Notes: generated by a model from the letters alone, not told the origin. 64,000 nucleotides of DNA from Bradyrhizobium sp. 200 (GCF_023100945.1 NZ_CP064689.1:8352001-8416000), one strand, 5' to 3'. Numbered from the stretch's first letter, positions 9,775 to 18,729 are shown. Numbers and translations are program-made.

Positions 9775-10569
9775 ATGCTGTATTCAGCCCTTATCAACGT
9801 CATGGTGAAAGCCGCGCGCCGCACCGGCCGCAGCCTCAAGCGCGACCTCGGCGAAATCGAGCATCTGCAGGTGTCGCTGAAAGGGCCGGCGAACTTCGTC
9901 ACCAAGGCCGACAAGCGCGCCGAGGAAATGCTGTACGAGGACCTCGCCAAGGCGCGGCCCGGCTACGGCTTCATCGGCGAGGAAGGCGGCAGCCGCGAAG
10001 GCGCCGACAAGACCCACACCTGGATCGTCGATCCCCTGGACGGCACCACCAACTTCCTGCACGGCATCCCGCAATTTGCGATCTCGATCGGCCTGCGGCG
10101 CGAAGACACCATCATCGCCGGCGTGATCTACAATCCCGCCAATGACGAATTGTACATCGCCGAGCGCGGCAAGGGCGCGTTCCTCAACGACCAAAGGCTG
10201 CGCGTCGCCGGCCGCCGCAGGCTCGATGAATGCGTCGTCGCCTGCGGCCTGCCGCATATCGGCCGCGGCGACCATGAGCTGGCGCTGAAGGAAATGGCCG
10301 CGCTGCAGAACAAGGTGGCCGGCTTCCGCCGCTTCGGCGCCGCCTCCCTCGACCTCGCCTTCGTCGCCGCCGGCCGCCTCGACGGCTACTGGGAGCGCAA
10401 CCTGTCGCCCTGGGACATCGCCGCCGGGCAGATTATGGTGCGGGAAGCGGGCGGGATGATCTCGGACATCAGCGGCAAGGATGACGCGCTGAACACAGGC
10501 CACGTGGTCTGCGGCAACGAGTACGTGCACGGCGAGTTGGTGAAGATATTGGGGCCGCTGGGAAAATAG
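9775..10569 (+). CDS. suhB: Inositol monophosphatase family protein
   Basis: A 264-residue member of the Mg-dependent, lithium-sensitive sugar phosphatase family. The metal-binding motifs are present: EEGG near residue 65, DPLDGTTNF (about 84-92) and the C-terminal WDIAAGQIMVREAGG. FRRFGAASLDLAFVAAGRLDGYWE is the SuhB-like variant of the substrate region. It probably hydrolyses inositol-1-phosphate or a related sugar phosphate, and SuhB homologues can also have RNA-related roles. It follows the Sel1 gene after about 90 bases on the same strand. Confidence 0.9.
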   Translation: MLYSALINVMVKAARRTGRSLKRDLGEIEHLQVSLKGPANFVTKADKRAEEMLYEDLAKARPGYGFIGEEGGSREGADKTHTWIVDPLDGTTNFLHGIPQFAISIGLRREDTIIAGVIYNPANDELYIAERGKGAFLNDQRLRVAGRRRLDECVVACGLPHIGRGDHELALKEMAALQNKVAGFRRFGAASLDLAFVAAGRLDGYWERNLSPWDIAAGQIMVREAGGMISDISGKDDALNTGHVVCGNEYVHGELVKILGPLGK

Positions 10570-10749
10570 GGCGACGGTTCCAAGCCACGCGCCGTCGCTT
10601 CATCCGCGGTCGGGTGATGCAGCCTTCCGGAGGCGGTGGAAGCACAAGGAGGAGCCTCGGCGCTTCCAGCCAAAATATTGAAAACAACCCCATGCACAGT
10701 AGCCGGCACTCGCCGGGTGCCGAAGCAGACATTTGACACGTCGGGCAAA

Positions 10750-10953
10750 TCAGCGCGACAAGACCATCATCCACCGAAGGTAGCGATTGTAACAAGTCGT
10801 GCGGGGACCATAGGTCGCCGGCAGGTCGCGCGGCTTGTTCGGCAACATCGGCTTAATGGCGGTCCACTCATGTTCGCTGAATTCGCAGCGCATGATTCGA
10901 GGCTCCGGTTTCGAAGCTTGAATGACGTCCAGGGGAGCGCCATCAATCCGCAC
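10750..10953 (-). pseudogene. Remnant of an IS5-family transposase, internally deleted
   Basis: The reverse strand reads FSEHEWTAIKPMLPNKPRDLP, then YGPRTTCYNRYLRW. Both parts match the N-terminal region of IS5-family (DUF4096 type) transposases. In intact relatives about 20-25 residues (the VDDRRVLNGIFWVLRSGAPW part) lie between PNKPR and DLP. Here the two halves are fused in frame, and the reading frame ends soon after, far short of the DDE catalytic core. It is therefore a dead fragment. It lies next to the direct repeat that opens the accessory segment to its right. Confidence 0.75.
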
Positions 10954-11001
10954 TGGCCTCTAGCGAAGCCGCTATTCTCTGAATTTACTCCCGCTTTCGG
11001 A

Positions 11002-11056
11002 GGCATAGTCGACATGGCCGGACTTGCCGCTGGGTCGCCCGTGTAGCGATCGACCC
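11002..11056 (+). repeat. 55-bp direct repeat, left copy
   Basis: This 55-base block matches 12385-12439 at all but one position (T/C at the eighth base). The two copies lie in the same orientation and bracket a 1.33-kb segment with two genes. The sequence does not look coding. Confidence 0.9.
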
Positions 11057-11065
11057 CGAGGCGGA

Positions 11066-11629
11066 CTATGGGCAGTCGCCAATAGTTCGGAGCCGCTTTG
11101 CCCCGATGAAGGTTCGATACTCAGCAAGCTCGATGAATCGTGCCAACGGCCAGATCACCGGTTTTAACTGTTTTTTGCTCAGATGAATGGCATGGTCCTC
11201 ACCGAGGTGAAGCGCGACATGCGCGCCCCAAGGATTTTTCGTCCGATTGAAAAGCAAAAGGTCGAATGGCTTCAACTCGTCTGACACCACATAGGTTTCG
11301 CAGTTGTCCTGCCATAGGTTGCTTGACCGAAATGGAAATATTTCAAATCCGAAGTGCTTGAGTAAAGCGTACGCGAAATTCTGGCAGTTCGGGCTGTCGG
11401 AAATGCTTGGCAGCGTCGGCGTATTCGGATCGTGGTTTTGATCGTACCTAATTCGCCAGAAGTGCTCGGGTATCATGTCCGCCGAGATGCTCTTCATTAT
11501 TTTTACCCCTACATTCGGTCTGCGAAGCTCAGGCTCTCCGCCTCGAAGCCGTTCGACAATATCTCTTGCGAACAATTCACGGTAACCCGGGCTGTCGTCG
11601 TTGCACTCGCCCCACGGACTATGTGACAT
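11066..11629 (-). CDS. NlpC/P60-like cysteine peptidase-fold protein (putative)
   Basis: A 187-residue protein with no signal peptide. The papain-like core is suggested by SPNCQNFAYALLKHFG, which places a candidate nucleophile at C82. Next come KPFDLLLFN (the GDLVFF-like strand) and GAHVALHLGEDHAIHLSK, which supplies H137 and a second polar residue. This order (Cys, then D-L-L-F, then H-V-x-x-x-L-G) is that of NlpC/P60-type hydrolases that cut peptidoglycan peptides or act as effectors. Base composition is visibly more AT-rich than the surroundings. It lies directly inside the left direct repeat and diverges from the GST gene. The function is a motif-based inference. Confidence 0.55.
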   Translation of the reverse strand: MSHSPWGECNDDSPGYRELFARDIVERLRGGEPELRRPNVGVKIMKSISADMIPEHFWRIRYDQNHDPNTPTLPSISDSPNCQNFAYALLKHFGFEIFPFRSSNLWQDNCETYVVSDELKPFDLLLFNRTKNPWGAHVALHLGEDHAIHLSKKQLKPVIWPLARFIELAEYRTFIGAKRLRTIGDCP

Positions 11630-11665
11630 TCAAACGCTCTGTCAGATGATAGGGAGTCATCGAGC

Positions 11666-12328
11666 ATGATTGTGCTGCACGGCTATCAATACAGCGTTTA
11701 TCTGCGAATTGTTCGTATGGTGCTGGTCGAGAAGGGGGTGCCATACAGCCGCGTAGAAGTGAACCCATTCGCATCAGACATGCCGAAGGAATATCTCAAC
11801 TTGCATCCTTTTCGACGTGTCCCGACACTCATCCATGACGATTATGTGCTTTACGAGACGCAGGCAATCACGCGGTATATTGACGAAGCGTTTGCTGGTC
11901 CCTCCCTTCAGCCAGTTCACGCGCGCCAGAGAGCCCGCATGACACAAATCATTTCGATCATCGACGCCTATGGCTATCTGCCGATGGTGAGGCAAGTGTT
12001 CTCGCAGCGCGTATTTGGACCTCGGATCGGTCGTGTTGCCGACGAGGCTCAACTTCGCGCGGGCATCGAGGGTTCCTCACGCGTCCTGAGCGCTCTCGAA
12101 TCCATCGTCGCGCTGGATGGACCAGTTGCCGGGGGTGGGGACTGGTCGCTTGCTGATTTTCACCTTGCTCCAATGATGGCTTATCTGACGGCGGCGCCCG
12201 AGGGAGAATCAGCGATAGCAGAACGCGCAAAGCTAGCTGCATGGTGGGATGTAATTCGCGAGCGAGCAAGTCTCCGTGACACCGATCCAGGTTTCCCGGA
12301 CGGAGAACGAGCAATCGAGCAGGCATGA
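11666..12328 (+). CDS. Glutathione S-transferase family protein
   Basis: A 220-residue cytosolic GST. The N-terminal thioredoxin-like domain (1-75) has YQYSVYLRIVRMVLVEKGVPY and FRRVPTLIHDDYVLYETQAITRYIDE, the glutathione-binding cis-Pro and Glu-Thr residues. The C-terminal helical domain holds the usual SLADFHLAPMMAYL N-capping segment. AGGGAG lies nine bases before the ATG. It conjugates or binds glutathione; the substrate cannot be read from sequence. It is divergent from the NlpC/P60-like gene, and the pair is enclosed by 55-bp direct repeats. Confidence 0.88.
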   Translation: MIVLHGYQYSVYLRIVRMVLVEKGVPYSRVEVNPFASDMPKEYLNLHPFRRVPTLIHDDYVLYETQAITRYIDEAFAGPSLQPVHARQRARMTQIISIIDAYGYLPMVRQVFSQRVFGPRIGRVADEAQLRAGIEGSSRVLSALESIVALDGPVAGGGDWSLADFHLAPMMAYLTAAPEGESAIAERAKLAAWWDVIRERASLRDTDPGFPDGERAIEQA

Positions 12329-12384
12329 CCGCTTTGGGCATATAGCGTCGTTGCGCTGCTATGCAGTAGCACGTCGGCTATCGG

Positions 12385-12439
12385 GGCATAGCCGACATGG
12401 CCGGACTTGCCGCTGGGTCGCCCGTGTAGCGATCGACCC
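12385..12439 (+). repeat. 55-bp direct repeat, right copy
   Basis: The near-identical second copy of 11002-11056 in the same orientation, 57 bases after the GST stop. See the left copy. Confidence 0.9.
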
Positions 12440-12563
12440 AAAGCCGCCTCAGCTTACCTACGTCAAATTGAGATATCCCTACCGGCTCGCTCCTGCCCTT
12501 GAACCAGCTCTGCCGGAGTAGGAGGGCGCCCTCGCCGACAATCGGCCTATGTCTGAACGACGG

Positions 12564-13004
12564 CTATCTGCAGGCTCGATATCCAAACTTCGTAATGATG
12601 TCCTGCCCTGAGATAGTGTGAAACTCGAACCCGTCTACGTATCCGCCGGAAACGAGATAATTGCGGAGCTTAGCGTTGTATGCCGCCAGCATCCGAGCTT
12701 GCCTTGCGGGGGGCGGCTTCTGGTTCCGCTCATGCGGAAACAACGCCGCGTGAAATTTCAGCCGCGCCGAGGGCTCAACGCAGACGTTCTTTATTGCAAG
12801 AAGCGTCGTGCAGGATGATTGGCATGAACCCTCGATCCGCATCTGCTTTCCAGATGCGTTGTATTCTCTGATAATTGCCGGAGCATTGATCGGACCGCCG
12901 CCGCCGTAAGGCAACGAACTTCCCTGGGCTAAGGACTCTGAGATGGAAACGGCCATGATCAAAGCCGTTAGCAAAACGCCCAGCATAGATGCACTCTTGA
13001 ACAC
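12564..13004 (-). CDS. Small exported protein of unknown function
   Basis: A 146-residue protein from a GTG start with GGGGAGG six bases upstream. Residues 1-26 form a signal peptide ending SLAQG. The mature part has a glycine-rich beginning (PYGGGGPIN) and a segment GSCQSSCTTLLAIKNVCVEPSARLKFHAA with three cysteines. This resembles a periplasmic family that recalls the Clp-protease-like fold (COG3904 type), though the match is weak. The remaining cysteine is near the C-terminus. No neighbour explains it: the GST island lies on one side and the RND pump on the other. Confidence 0.6.
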   Translation of the reverse strand: MFKSASMLGVLLTALIMAVSISESLAQGSSLPYGGGGPINAPAIIREYNASGKQMRIEGSCQSSCTTLLAIKNVCVEPSARLKFHAALFPHERNQKPPPARQARMLAAYNAKLRNYLVSGGYVDGFEFHTISGQDIITKFGYRACR

Positions 13005-13316
13005 AGCGAGCCTCCCCCGGGGATATTCGGAGGTTTCATCCTAATATCTTCAACGTCCTGTTCAATGCCTGGGTGCTGGAAAAAGGCGGCGGAGCGCATC
13101 GGCGTCGCGGAAGCACAGAACTAGCATGAGGGCTGTCCGTACTAAGAGGCAGTGTGCGAACACCAATGCTAGTGATGCCCCCGTTTTGGCATTTCCTAGT
13201 TTCGCTCGACGCCGATAGTGAAACAGAGTCCGTTGAGCCGGGCGCGTCGCCGCCGCTGCGGGGGCGATAATCACGACAAAAGGCGACGTCTGATGACTGA
13301 CCCCACATTTACAACT
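13005..13316. other. Intergenic region, no gene seen
   Basis: Between the small exported protein gene and the palindrome at the pump 3' end. Short open frames on both strands show no family resemblance and no good start signals. I see nothing that I can support as a gene. Confidence 0.5.
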
Positions 13317-13418
13317 GTCATCATCCGCGAAGGCGGATGATCCAGTACGCCGCGGCTTCTCGACTCAATTACCGAGGCCTCTGGAATACTGGGTCACCCG
13401 CCTTCGCGGGTGACGACA
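13317..13418. repeat. Palindromic repeat overlapping the RND pump 3' end
   Basis: Two arms of about 32 bases (13317-13348 and 13387-13418) are inverted copies of each other with several mismatches. Each has its own small hairpin (TCATCCGCGAAGGCGGATGA and TCACCCGCCTTCGCGGGTGA). The right arm overlaps the last codons and stop of the pump gene, so the final residues VVTREGG and the stop come from repeat sequence. Confidence 0.8.
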
Positions 13419-16400
13419 GCAGGAGTATGCGGCTCAGCTACGGCCTCACCCTTCTCCACCTTCTCCCGGTCCCCCGCCAGCACGCGCTGCACGCTGACGA
13501 AAAACACCGGCACCATCAACAGTGCCAGAATCACCACCGCGATCATGCCGCCCATCACGCTGGTGCCGAGCGCCTGCTGGCTGGCACCGCCGGCTCCGGT
13601 CGCAATCGCCATCGGCAGCACGCCGCAGACGAAGGCCAGGCCGGTCATCAAAATCGGGCGGAAGCGCAGCGAGCACGCTTCGATCGTTGCCTCGACCAGC
13701 GGCTTGCCTTGCGCGCGCAGATCCTTGGCGAACTCGATGATGAGGATGGCGTCTTTCGCTGCCAAGCCGATGATGGTGATCAGGCCGACGGTGAAATAGA
13801 CGTCGTTCGGCAGGCCGCGCATGGTCGCGGCAATCACCGCGCCGCAGATGCCGAGCGGCACCGTGAGCAGCACCGCGAGCGGAATGGTCCAGCTCTCATA
13901 GAGCGCGGCGAGCAGGAGGAACACCACCAGCACCGAGAGGCCGAGCAGGAACGGCGCCTGCGAGCCAGACAGCTTTTCCTGCAGCGACTGTCCGGTCCAT
14001 TCGAAGCCGAAGCCGCGCGGCAGCCTGCCCGCGAGCCGCTCCATCTCGGCGATGGCATCGCCTGACGTGAAGCCGGGTTTGGCTTCACCCGAGATGCGCA
14101 CGGCGGGATAATAGTTGAAACCCGCGATCTGGGTCGGGCCCCTCGACCACTGCACCGTGGCGAAGGCGGAGAACGGCACCAATTGCCCGCGGCTGTTCTT
14201 GACGTTGTAATTGAGGATGTCGTCGGCGTTCATGCGGCTGGCTCGGTCGGCCTGCACGATCACGCGCTGCATCCGCCCGCGGTTCGGGAAGTCGTTGATG
14301 TAGTTCGAGCCGAGATTGGTCGAAATCGTCTGGTTGATGTCCTCGAAGGTGACGCCGAATGCGCCAGCCTTTTCGCGGTCGATCATCAGATTGACCTGCG
14401 GCGCCGGCGGCAGGCCCTCGACATAGACCTTCTGCAGCACGCGGCTGGCATTGGCTTCGGCGATCAGCCGGTCGGAGGCGGCGACCAGCGCCGGATAGCC
14501 CTTCTGGCCGCGGTCCTGCAGGCGGAACGAGAAGCCCGAGGAATTGCCGAGATTGTCGATCGGCGGCGGCTGCAGCGCCGAGATCCTGGCGTCGCGGATC
14601 GAAGAAAGCTCGCGGTTGACGTCGGCGACGATGGCGGCGGCAGAATCCTTCGGTCCCCGCTCCGACCAGTCCTTCAGCGTGATGAAGGCCTGCGCGGTGT
14701 TCATGCCCTGCCCGAGGAAGCTGAAGCCGGTCAGGAACGTCACGTCCTCGACGCCGGCGCGCTCGCGGAGGTATTTTTCGACCTGCTCGACCGCCGCTTC
14801 CGTGCGGGCATAGGAGGAGTCGGATGGCGTCTGCACGTCGGTGGTGATAAAGCCCTGGTCGTCGACCGGCAGGAAGCCGCCGGGCAGCCGGACGAAGGCC
14901 CAACCCAGGCCGACCAGCAGCGCGGCGTAGATCAGCATCAAGCGCCCGGTGCGCTTCAGCGATCCCTTCACCGTGCGCGTATAGCCGTCGCGGCCGGAAT
15001 CGAGCACGCGGTTGAACCAGCCGAACACGCCCTTGCGCGCGTGGCCATGGCCGGCTTCGACCGGCTTCAAGATCGTCGCGCACAAGGCCGGCGTCAGTGA
15101 AAGCGCCAGCAGCGCGGAGAAAGCGATGGCGGACACCATGGTGACCGAGAACTGCCGGTAGATGATGCCGACCGAACCCGGGAAGAACGCCATCGGCACG
15201 AACACCGCCATCAGCACCAGTGTGATGCCGATGATGGCGCTGGTGATCTGCGACATCGCCTTGCGGGTCGCTTCCTTCGGCGGCAGGCCCTCTTCCGCCA
15301 TGATGCGCTCGACGTTCTCGACCACGACGATGGCGTCGTCGACGAGGATGCCGACCGCCAGCACCATGCCGAACATGGTCAGCATGTTGATGGAATAGCC
15401 GGCCGCCATCAGCATCGCGCAGGTGCCGAGCAGCGCCACCGGCACCACGATGGTCGGGATGATGGTGTAGCGGATGTTCTGCAGGAACAGGAACATCACG
15501 ATGAAGACCAGCACCACCGCCTCGACCAGCGTCGTCAGCACCTTGTTGATCGAGGCCTTGACGACGGGCGTGATGTTGTAGGGAATTTCATAGCCGATAT
15601 TGGCCGGGAAGAACTTCGACAGTTCTTTCATCTTGGCTTCGACGGCGCTGGCGGTCGCGAGCGCGTTGCCGGTCGGCGACAGCAGCACCGAAAGACCCGC
15701 GGTCGGCTTGCCGTTGAGCCGCGTGTTGAACTGGTAGCTCAGGCCCCCGATCTCGATGCGGGCGACATCGCGCAGCCGCACGGTCGATCCGTCCGGATTG
15801 GCGCGCAGCGTGATCGCGCCGAATTCGTCGGGCGAGGAGAGCTGGCCCTTGACCAGCACCAGCGCGGAAATCTTCTGCTCCGGCGTGCTCGGCTCGGCGC
15901 CGACGCTGCCCGAGGCCACCTGCGCGTTCTGCGCCGTTATCGCCTTGTTGACGTCGTCGGCGGTGAGGCCGTAGCCGACGAGCTTTGCCGGATCGACCCA
16001 GATCCGCAACGAGCGCTCGGTGGAGTAGAGCGTGGCGCGGCCGACGCCGGGAATGCGCCTGATTTCACCGAGCACGTTACGGATCATGAAATCGCCGAGG
16101 CCGATTTCGTCGAGCGAGCCGTCGGTCGAATTCAGCGTGATGATCTGCAGCACGGCGGAGGAGGCTTCCTCGACCAGGATGCCCTGCTGGATCACCGCGC
16201 GCGGCAGCCGCGCCTCGACGCGCTTGAGGCGGTTCTGCACCTCCACCGAGGCGGCGCCCGTCTCGGTGCCGGGCACGAAGTTGGCAATGATTTCGACCTG
16301 CCCCAGCGAGTCGCTGGTGGATTCGAAATTGAGAATGCCGGAAGCGCCGTTGAGTTCCTCTTCGATCAGGCGCGTGACGCTGTTGTAGAGATTTTCAGGC

Positions 16401-16558
16401 GATGCGCCGGGATAGCTGGTCGAGATCGAGATCGAGGGCGGCGCGATGATCGGATATTGCGCGACCGCCAGCAGCGGAATCGAAATCGCACCGATCAGGC
16501 AGATGAAAAGCGCGACAACCCAGGCGAAGATCGGCCTGTCGATGAAGAAGGAGGGCAT
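13394..16558 (-). CDS. RND efflux transporter, HAE1 (AcrB/MexB) family
   Basis: A 1054-residue inner-membrane proton/drug antiporter. TM1 begins at residue 9 (FAWVVALFICLIGAISIPLL), followed by the first large periplasmic porter domain. A middle block of TM helices includes GILVDDAIVVVENVERIM, whose paired aspartates carry protons. The second periplasmic domain and final TM block follow (GLITIIGLAAKDAILIIEFAKD). Length and topology are complete. It forms a trimer with the adaptor encoded nine bases upstream. No outer-membrane channel gene or local regulator is next to it. The last seven residues are encoded by a palindromic repeat that supplies the stop codon. Confidence 0.95.
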   Translation of the reverse strand: MPSFFIDRPIFAWVVALFICLIGAISIPLLAVAQYPIIAPPSISISTSYPGASPENLYNSVTRLIEEELNGASGILNFESTSDSLGQVEIIANFVPGTETGAASVEVQNRLKRVEARLPRAVIQQGILVEEASSAVLQIITLNSTDGSLDEIGLGDFMIRNVLGEIRRIPGVGRATLYSTERSLRIWVDPAKLVGYGLTADDVNKAITAQNAQVASGSVGAEPSTPEQKISALVLVKGQLSSPDEFGAITLRANPDGSTVRLRDVARIEIGGLSYQFNTRLNGKPTAGLSVLLSPTGNALATASAVEAKMKELSKFFPANIGYEIPYNITPVVKASINKVLTTLVEAVVLVFIVMFLFLQNIRYTIIPTIVVPVALLGTCAMLMAAGYSINMLTMFGMVLAVGILVDDAIVVVENVERIMAEEGLPPKEATRKAMSQITSAIIGITLVLMAVFVPMAFFPGSVGIIYRQFSVTMVSAIAFSALLALSLTPALCATILKPVEAGHGHARKGVFGWFNRVLDSGRDGYTRTVKGSLKRTGRLMLIYAALLVGLGWAFVRLPGGFLPVDDQGFITTDVQTPSDSSYARTEAAVEQVEKYLRERAGVEDVTFLTGFSFLGQGMNTAQAFITLKDWSERGPKDSAAAIVADVNRELSSIRDARISALQPPPIDNLGNSSGFSFRLQDRGQKGYPALVAASDRLIAEANASRVLQKVYVEGLPPAPQVNLMIDREKAGAFGVTFEDINQTISTNLGSNYINDFPNRGRMQRVIVQADRASRMNADDILNYNVKNSRGQLVPFSAFATVQWSRGPTQIAGFNYYPAVRISGEAKPGFTSGDAIAEMERLAGRLPRGFGFEWTGQSLQEKLSGSQAPFLLGLSVLVVFLLLAALYESWTIPLAVLLTVPLGICGAVIAATMRGLPNDVYFTVGLITIIGLAAKDAILIIEFAKDLRAQGKPLVEATIEACSLRFRPILMTGLAFVCGVLPMAIATGAGGASQQALGTSVMGGMIAVVILALLMVPVFFVSVQRVLAGDREKVEKGEAVAEPHTPAVVTREGG

Positions 16559-16567
16559 ATCCCGATC

Positions 16568-17782
16568 TCAGCGGGCGGCTTGCGTCGCTGGTGCGCTCGG
16601 TATGGCACCAACCGAGGCATCCGCATCGATCCACGCCTTCGATTTGACCTTGTCGCCGGGCACGAATTTCTGGAACCCGTCGACGACGACGCGGTCGCCA
16701 TCCTTGAGGCCCTCGCTGACCAGCCACAGGCCGTCCTGCACCGCGCCGGTGCGGACCGGCTGCGTCGCGATGCGGCCGTCGTCCTTGACCACGAAGACCT
16801 CGCTGCCGCCGCCAGCATCGCGCTGGATCGCCTGCTGCGGCACGGCGATGGCGTCGGAATCGATACCCTGTTCGATCAGGACGCGGACATACATGCCGGG
16901 CAGCAGTTCGCGATTAGGATTAGGAAACTGTCCGCGCAGCGTGACCTGTCCGGTATAGGCATCCACCTTGGCTTCGGAGAACAGCAGCTTGCCGGGAACC
17001 GGATAGACCGTGCCGTCGTCGAGCACGAGGCGGACCTTGGCCGCGTCCGGCGAGATCCGGTCGAGATCGCCGCTGTCGAAGGCACGGCGCAGCTTGTGCA
17101 TCTCCGAGACCGACTGGGTGAAGTCGGCATAGATCGGGTCGAGTTGCTGGATCGTGGCGAGACTGGTGGTCTCGTTCTGCACCACCAGCGCGCCTTCGCT
17201 CACCAGCGCGGCGCCAACGACGCCGCTGATCGGCGCACGGATCGTTGCATAATCAAGATTCAGCTTGGCGCGCGCGACTTCGGCCTTGCGGCTGCCGACC
17301 TCGGCCTCGGCCTGGCGTTGGGCCCCGACGGCCTTTTCGTTCTCGGCCTCGGGCGCCGCGCGCTGGCTGGTCAGTGTCGCGATACGCCGCGCATGCTGCG
17401 AGGCGAGATCGAACGCAGCCACTGCCTTGTCCAGCGCGGCTTCGCTCGCCTGCAGTTCCACCTCGAACGGCTTGGGGTCGATCCGGTACAGCGGATCGCC
17501 AGCGTTCACCTCGGTGCCTTGCTGGAACAAACGCTCGACGATAATCCCGGAGACGCGCGTGCGAACTTCCGAAACCCGGGTGGGTGCGATCCGGCCGGGC
17601 AATTCCCGAACGAGGGCGCGGGCCTGGGAGCGAACGGTGAAGGTGCCTACTTCAGGCTCCGGCGGCTTTGCCGCTGCGGTGGCGGCGATCGGTTCATTGC
17701 AGCCAGCCAAAAGCGGCGCCATCGCAGTCAACATCAAAACGATGCAGGCTGATCGCGTTCGTAGTCCGGACATTGAAAGCAT
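16568..17782 (-). CDS. RND efflux periplasmic adaptor (membrane fusion protein)
   Basis: A 404-residue adaptor linking the RND pump to an outer-membrane channel. The N-terminus has a lipoprotein signal ending LLAGC, so it is probably lipid-anchored in the inner membrane facing the periplasm. Then come a beta-barrel/lipoyl half (RTRVSGIIVERLFQQGTEV), a helical hairpin (about residues 105-160), the second lipoyl half (LDYATIRAPISGVVGAAL) and C-terminal barrel domains. An in-frame ATG three codons later is an alternative start. The nine-base gap to the pump gene indicates an operon. No TetR-type regulator is adjacent. Confidence 0.93.
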   Translation of the reverse strand: MLSMSGLRTRSACIVLMLTAMAPLLAGCNEPIAATAAAKPPEPEVGTFTVRSQARALVRELPGRIAPTRVSEVRTRVSGIIVERLFQQGTEVNAGDPLYRIDPKPFEVELQASEAALDKAVAAFDLASQHARRIATLTSQRAAPEAENEKAVGAQRQAEAEVGSRKAEVARAKLNLDYATIRAPISGVVGAALVSEGALVVQNETTSLATIQQLDPIYADFTQSVSEMHKLRRAFDSGDLDRISPDAAKVRLVLDDGTVYPVPGKLLFSEAKVDAYTGQVTLRGQFPNPNRELLPGMYVRVLIEQGIDSDAIAVPQQAIQRDAGGGSEVFVVKDDGRIATQPVRTGAVQDGLWLVSEGLKDGDRVVVDGFQKFVPGDKVKSKAWIDADASVGAIPSAPATQAAR

Positions 17783-18135
17783 TGCCCCAGTTCAGGTTGG
17801 AAAGCGCGAATTGAGCAGTCGCGACGTTGTCGTAGCCAGACGTGGTAAGCGTCTCTGGAACTCACGGTTGATGGCATAGAGGATAGGGAGAGCCTGCTGC
17901 GATGCAATACGGTTTCGCGGCGGCCCAATGTCACACGACGCTATCACGCTGAATTACCGCCGGTTTTTCGGGACTCACTCGATTGTGAGCCGGTTCCATT
18001 CCGGGCTCGGAAAAAAGGATTAAGACCAATGATTAAAAACGTATCGTTTCGCTGCACGAGAAAGCGGCAAACAGCAATTTTGCGAAGGTGCGGCCCACGA
18101 ATCAGTAAATGCTTCGTTAACCGGCCGCCTTCAGG

Positions 18136-18435
18136 CCAGCGCCATTCCTTTTCGACCTCGAGCAGATCGGCATATTGCCGGATCAGGTGATGGCTCGGCA
18201 TCACGCCGCCGGTAAGGAAGCGTTGCGCGATCCAGTCCTCGCCATCGGCGCGATCGAACAAATAGGCGCCGGAGCGATGGGCGAAGATGTGTAGGAACAT
18301 GCGGCCGTCGAGCTCCCGCCATCTGCGCAGACGCGTTATTAGTTCGCGCCAATTCGACATGTGCTCGAACATCTCGATGGAGAGAATGCGGTCGAACTGC
18401 GCTTGCGGCACGAACCGGTTGATGTCCCCACCAGG
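18136..18435 (-). pseudogene. Fragment of a cyclopropane-fatty-acyl-phospholipid synthase-type methyltransferase
   Basis: The reverse strand encodes about 100 residues of the SAM-dependent CFA-synthase family: QFDRILSIEMFEHMSNW, then DGRMFLHIFAHRSGAYLFD, then DWIAQRFLTGGVMPSHHLIRQ, then EKEWRW. In intact relatives an N-terminal SAM-binding part precedes this, and a THYxRT segment with about 80 further residues follows WRW. Both are missing here: after WRW the frame runs into unrelated sequence. No proper start is present. It is best read as the surviving middle of a deleted gene. Confidence 0.75.
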
Positions 18436-18498
18436 TCGAAATCATGGCGGCGGCCGCGGGAAGAACGGCCTGGTGCGCAACTGGCAGTCGCGATAACG

Positions 18499-18729
18499 CC
18501 ACTGCCGGGCAGTGGGCGAGGCACGTCCGGCCGGCCACAAGGCCCTCCCGACGCCGACCAGGCCAAGCGAAAAGGTCCAGATCATATCGACCCAACCGGA
18601 ATTGCCGGTCCGCTGCTGCACCATCCAGGCGCCTGCCATCAGGAGCGAGAGCGACGCGGCAATGGCCACCAGCGCCTCGAGATACAAGGCCGTTATGAAA
18701 AATCCCGGTTGGACATCGAAACGTTCCAA
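18499..18729 (-). pseudogene. N-terminal fragment of a DUF1295 membrane protein
   Basis: About 77 residues on the reverse strand, including a TM helix and the DUF1295 signature QQRTGNSGWVDMIWTFSLG, then VGRALWPAGRASPTARQW. Intact DUF1295 proteins are about 260-300 residues with several more TM helices. Here the similarity stops at ARQW, about 65 bases before the CFA-type fragment begins in another frame. In related genomes a DUF1295 gene commonly precedes a CFA-synthase gene, so one deletion removing the end of the first and the start of the second would explain both fragments. Confidence 0.7.

Larger units (their letters stand above)
10570..11065. other. Intergenic region holding transposase remnant and direct repeat
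   Basis: About 495 bases between the inositol-phosphatase-family gene and the NlpC/P60-like gene. It contains the IS5-type transposase remnant and the left 55-bp direct repeat, described separately. The first 180 bases show no gene I can support. Confidence 0.6.

Noticed and set aside
13036..13308. A 90-codon minus-strand open frame before the RND pump repeat
   Set aside because: Low-complexity Ser/Arg/Pro content, no ribosome site and no similarity that I recognise.
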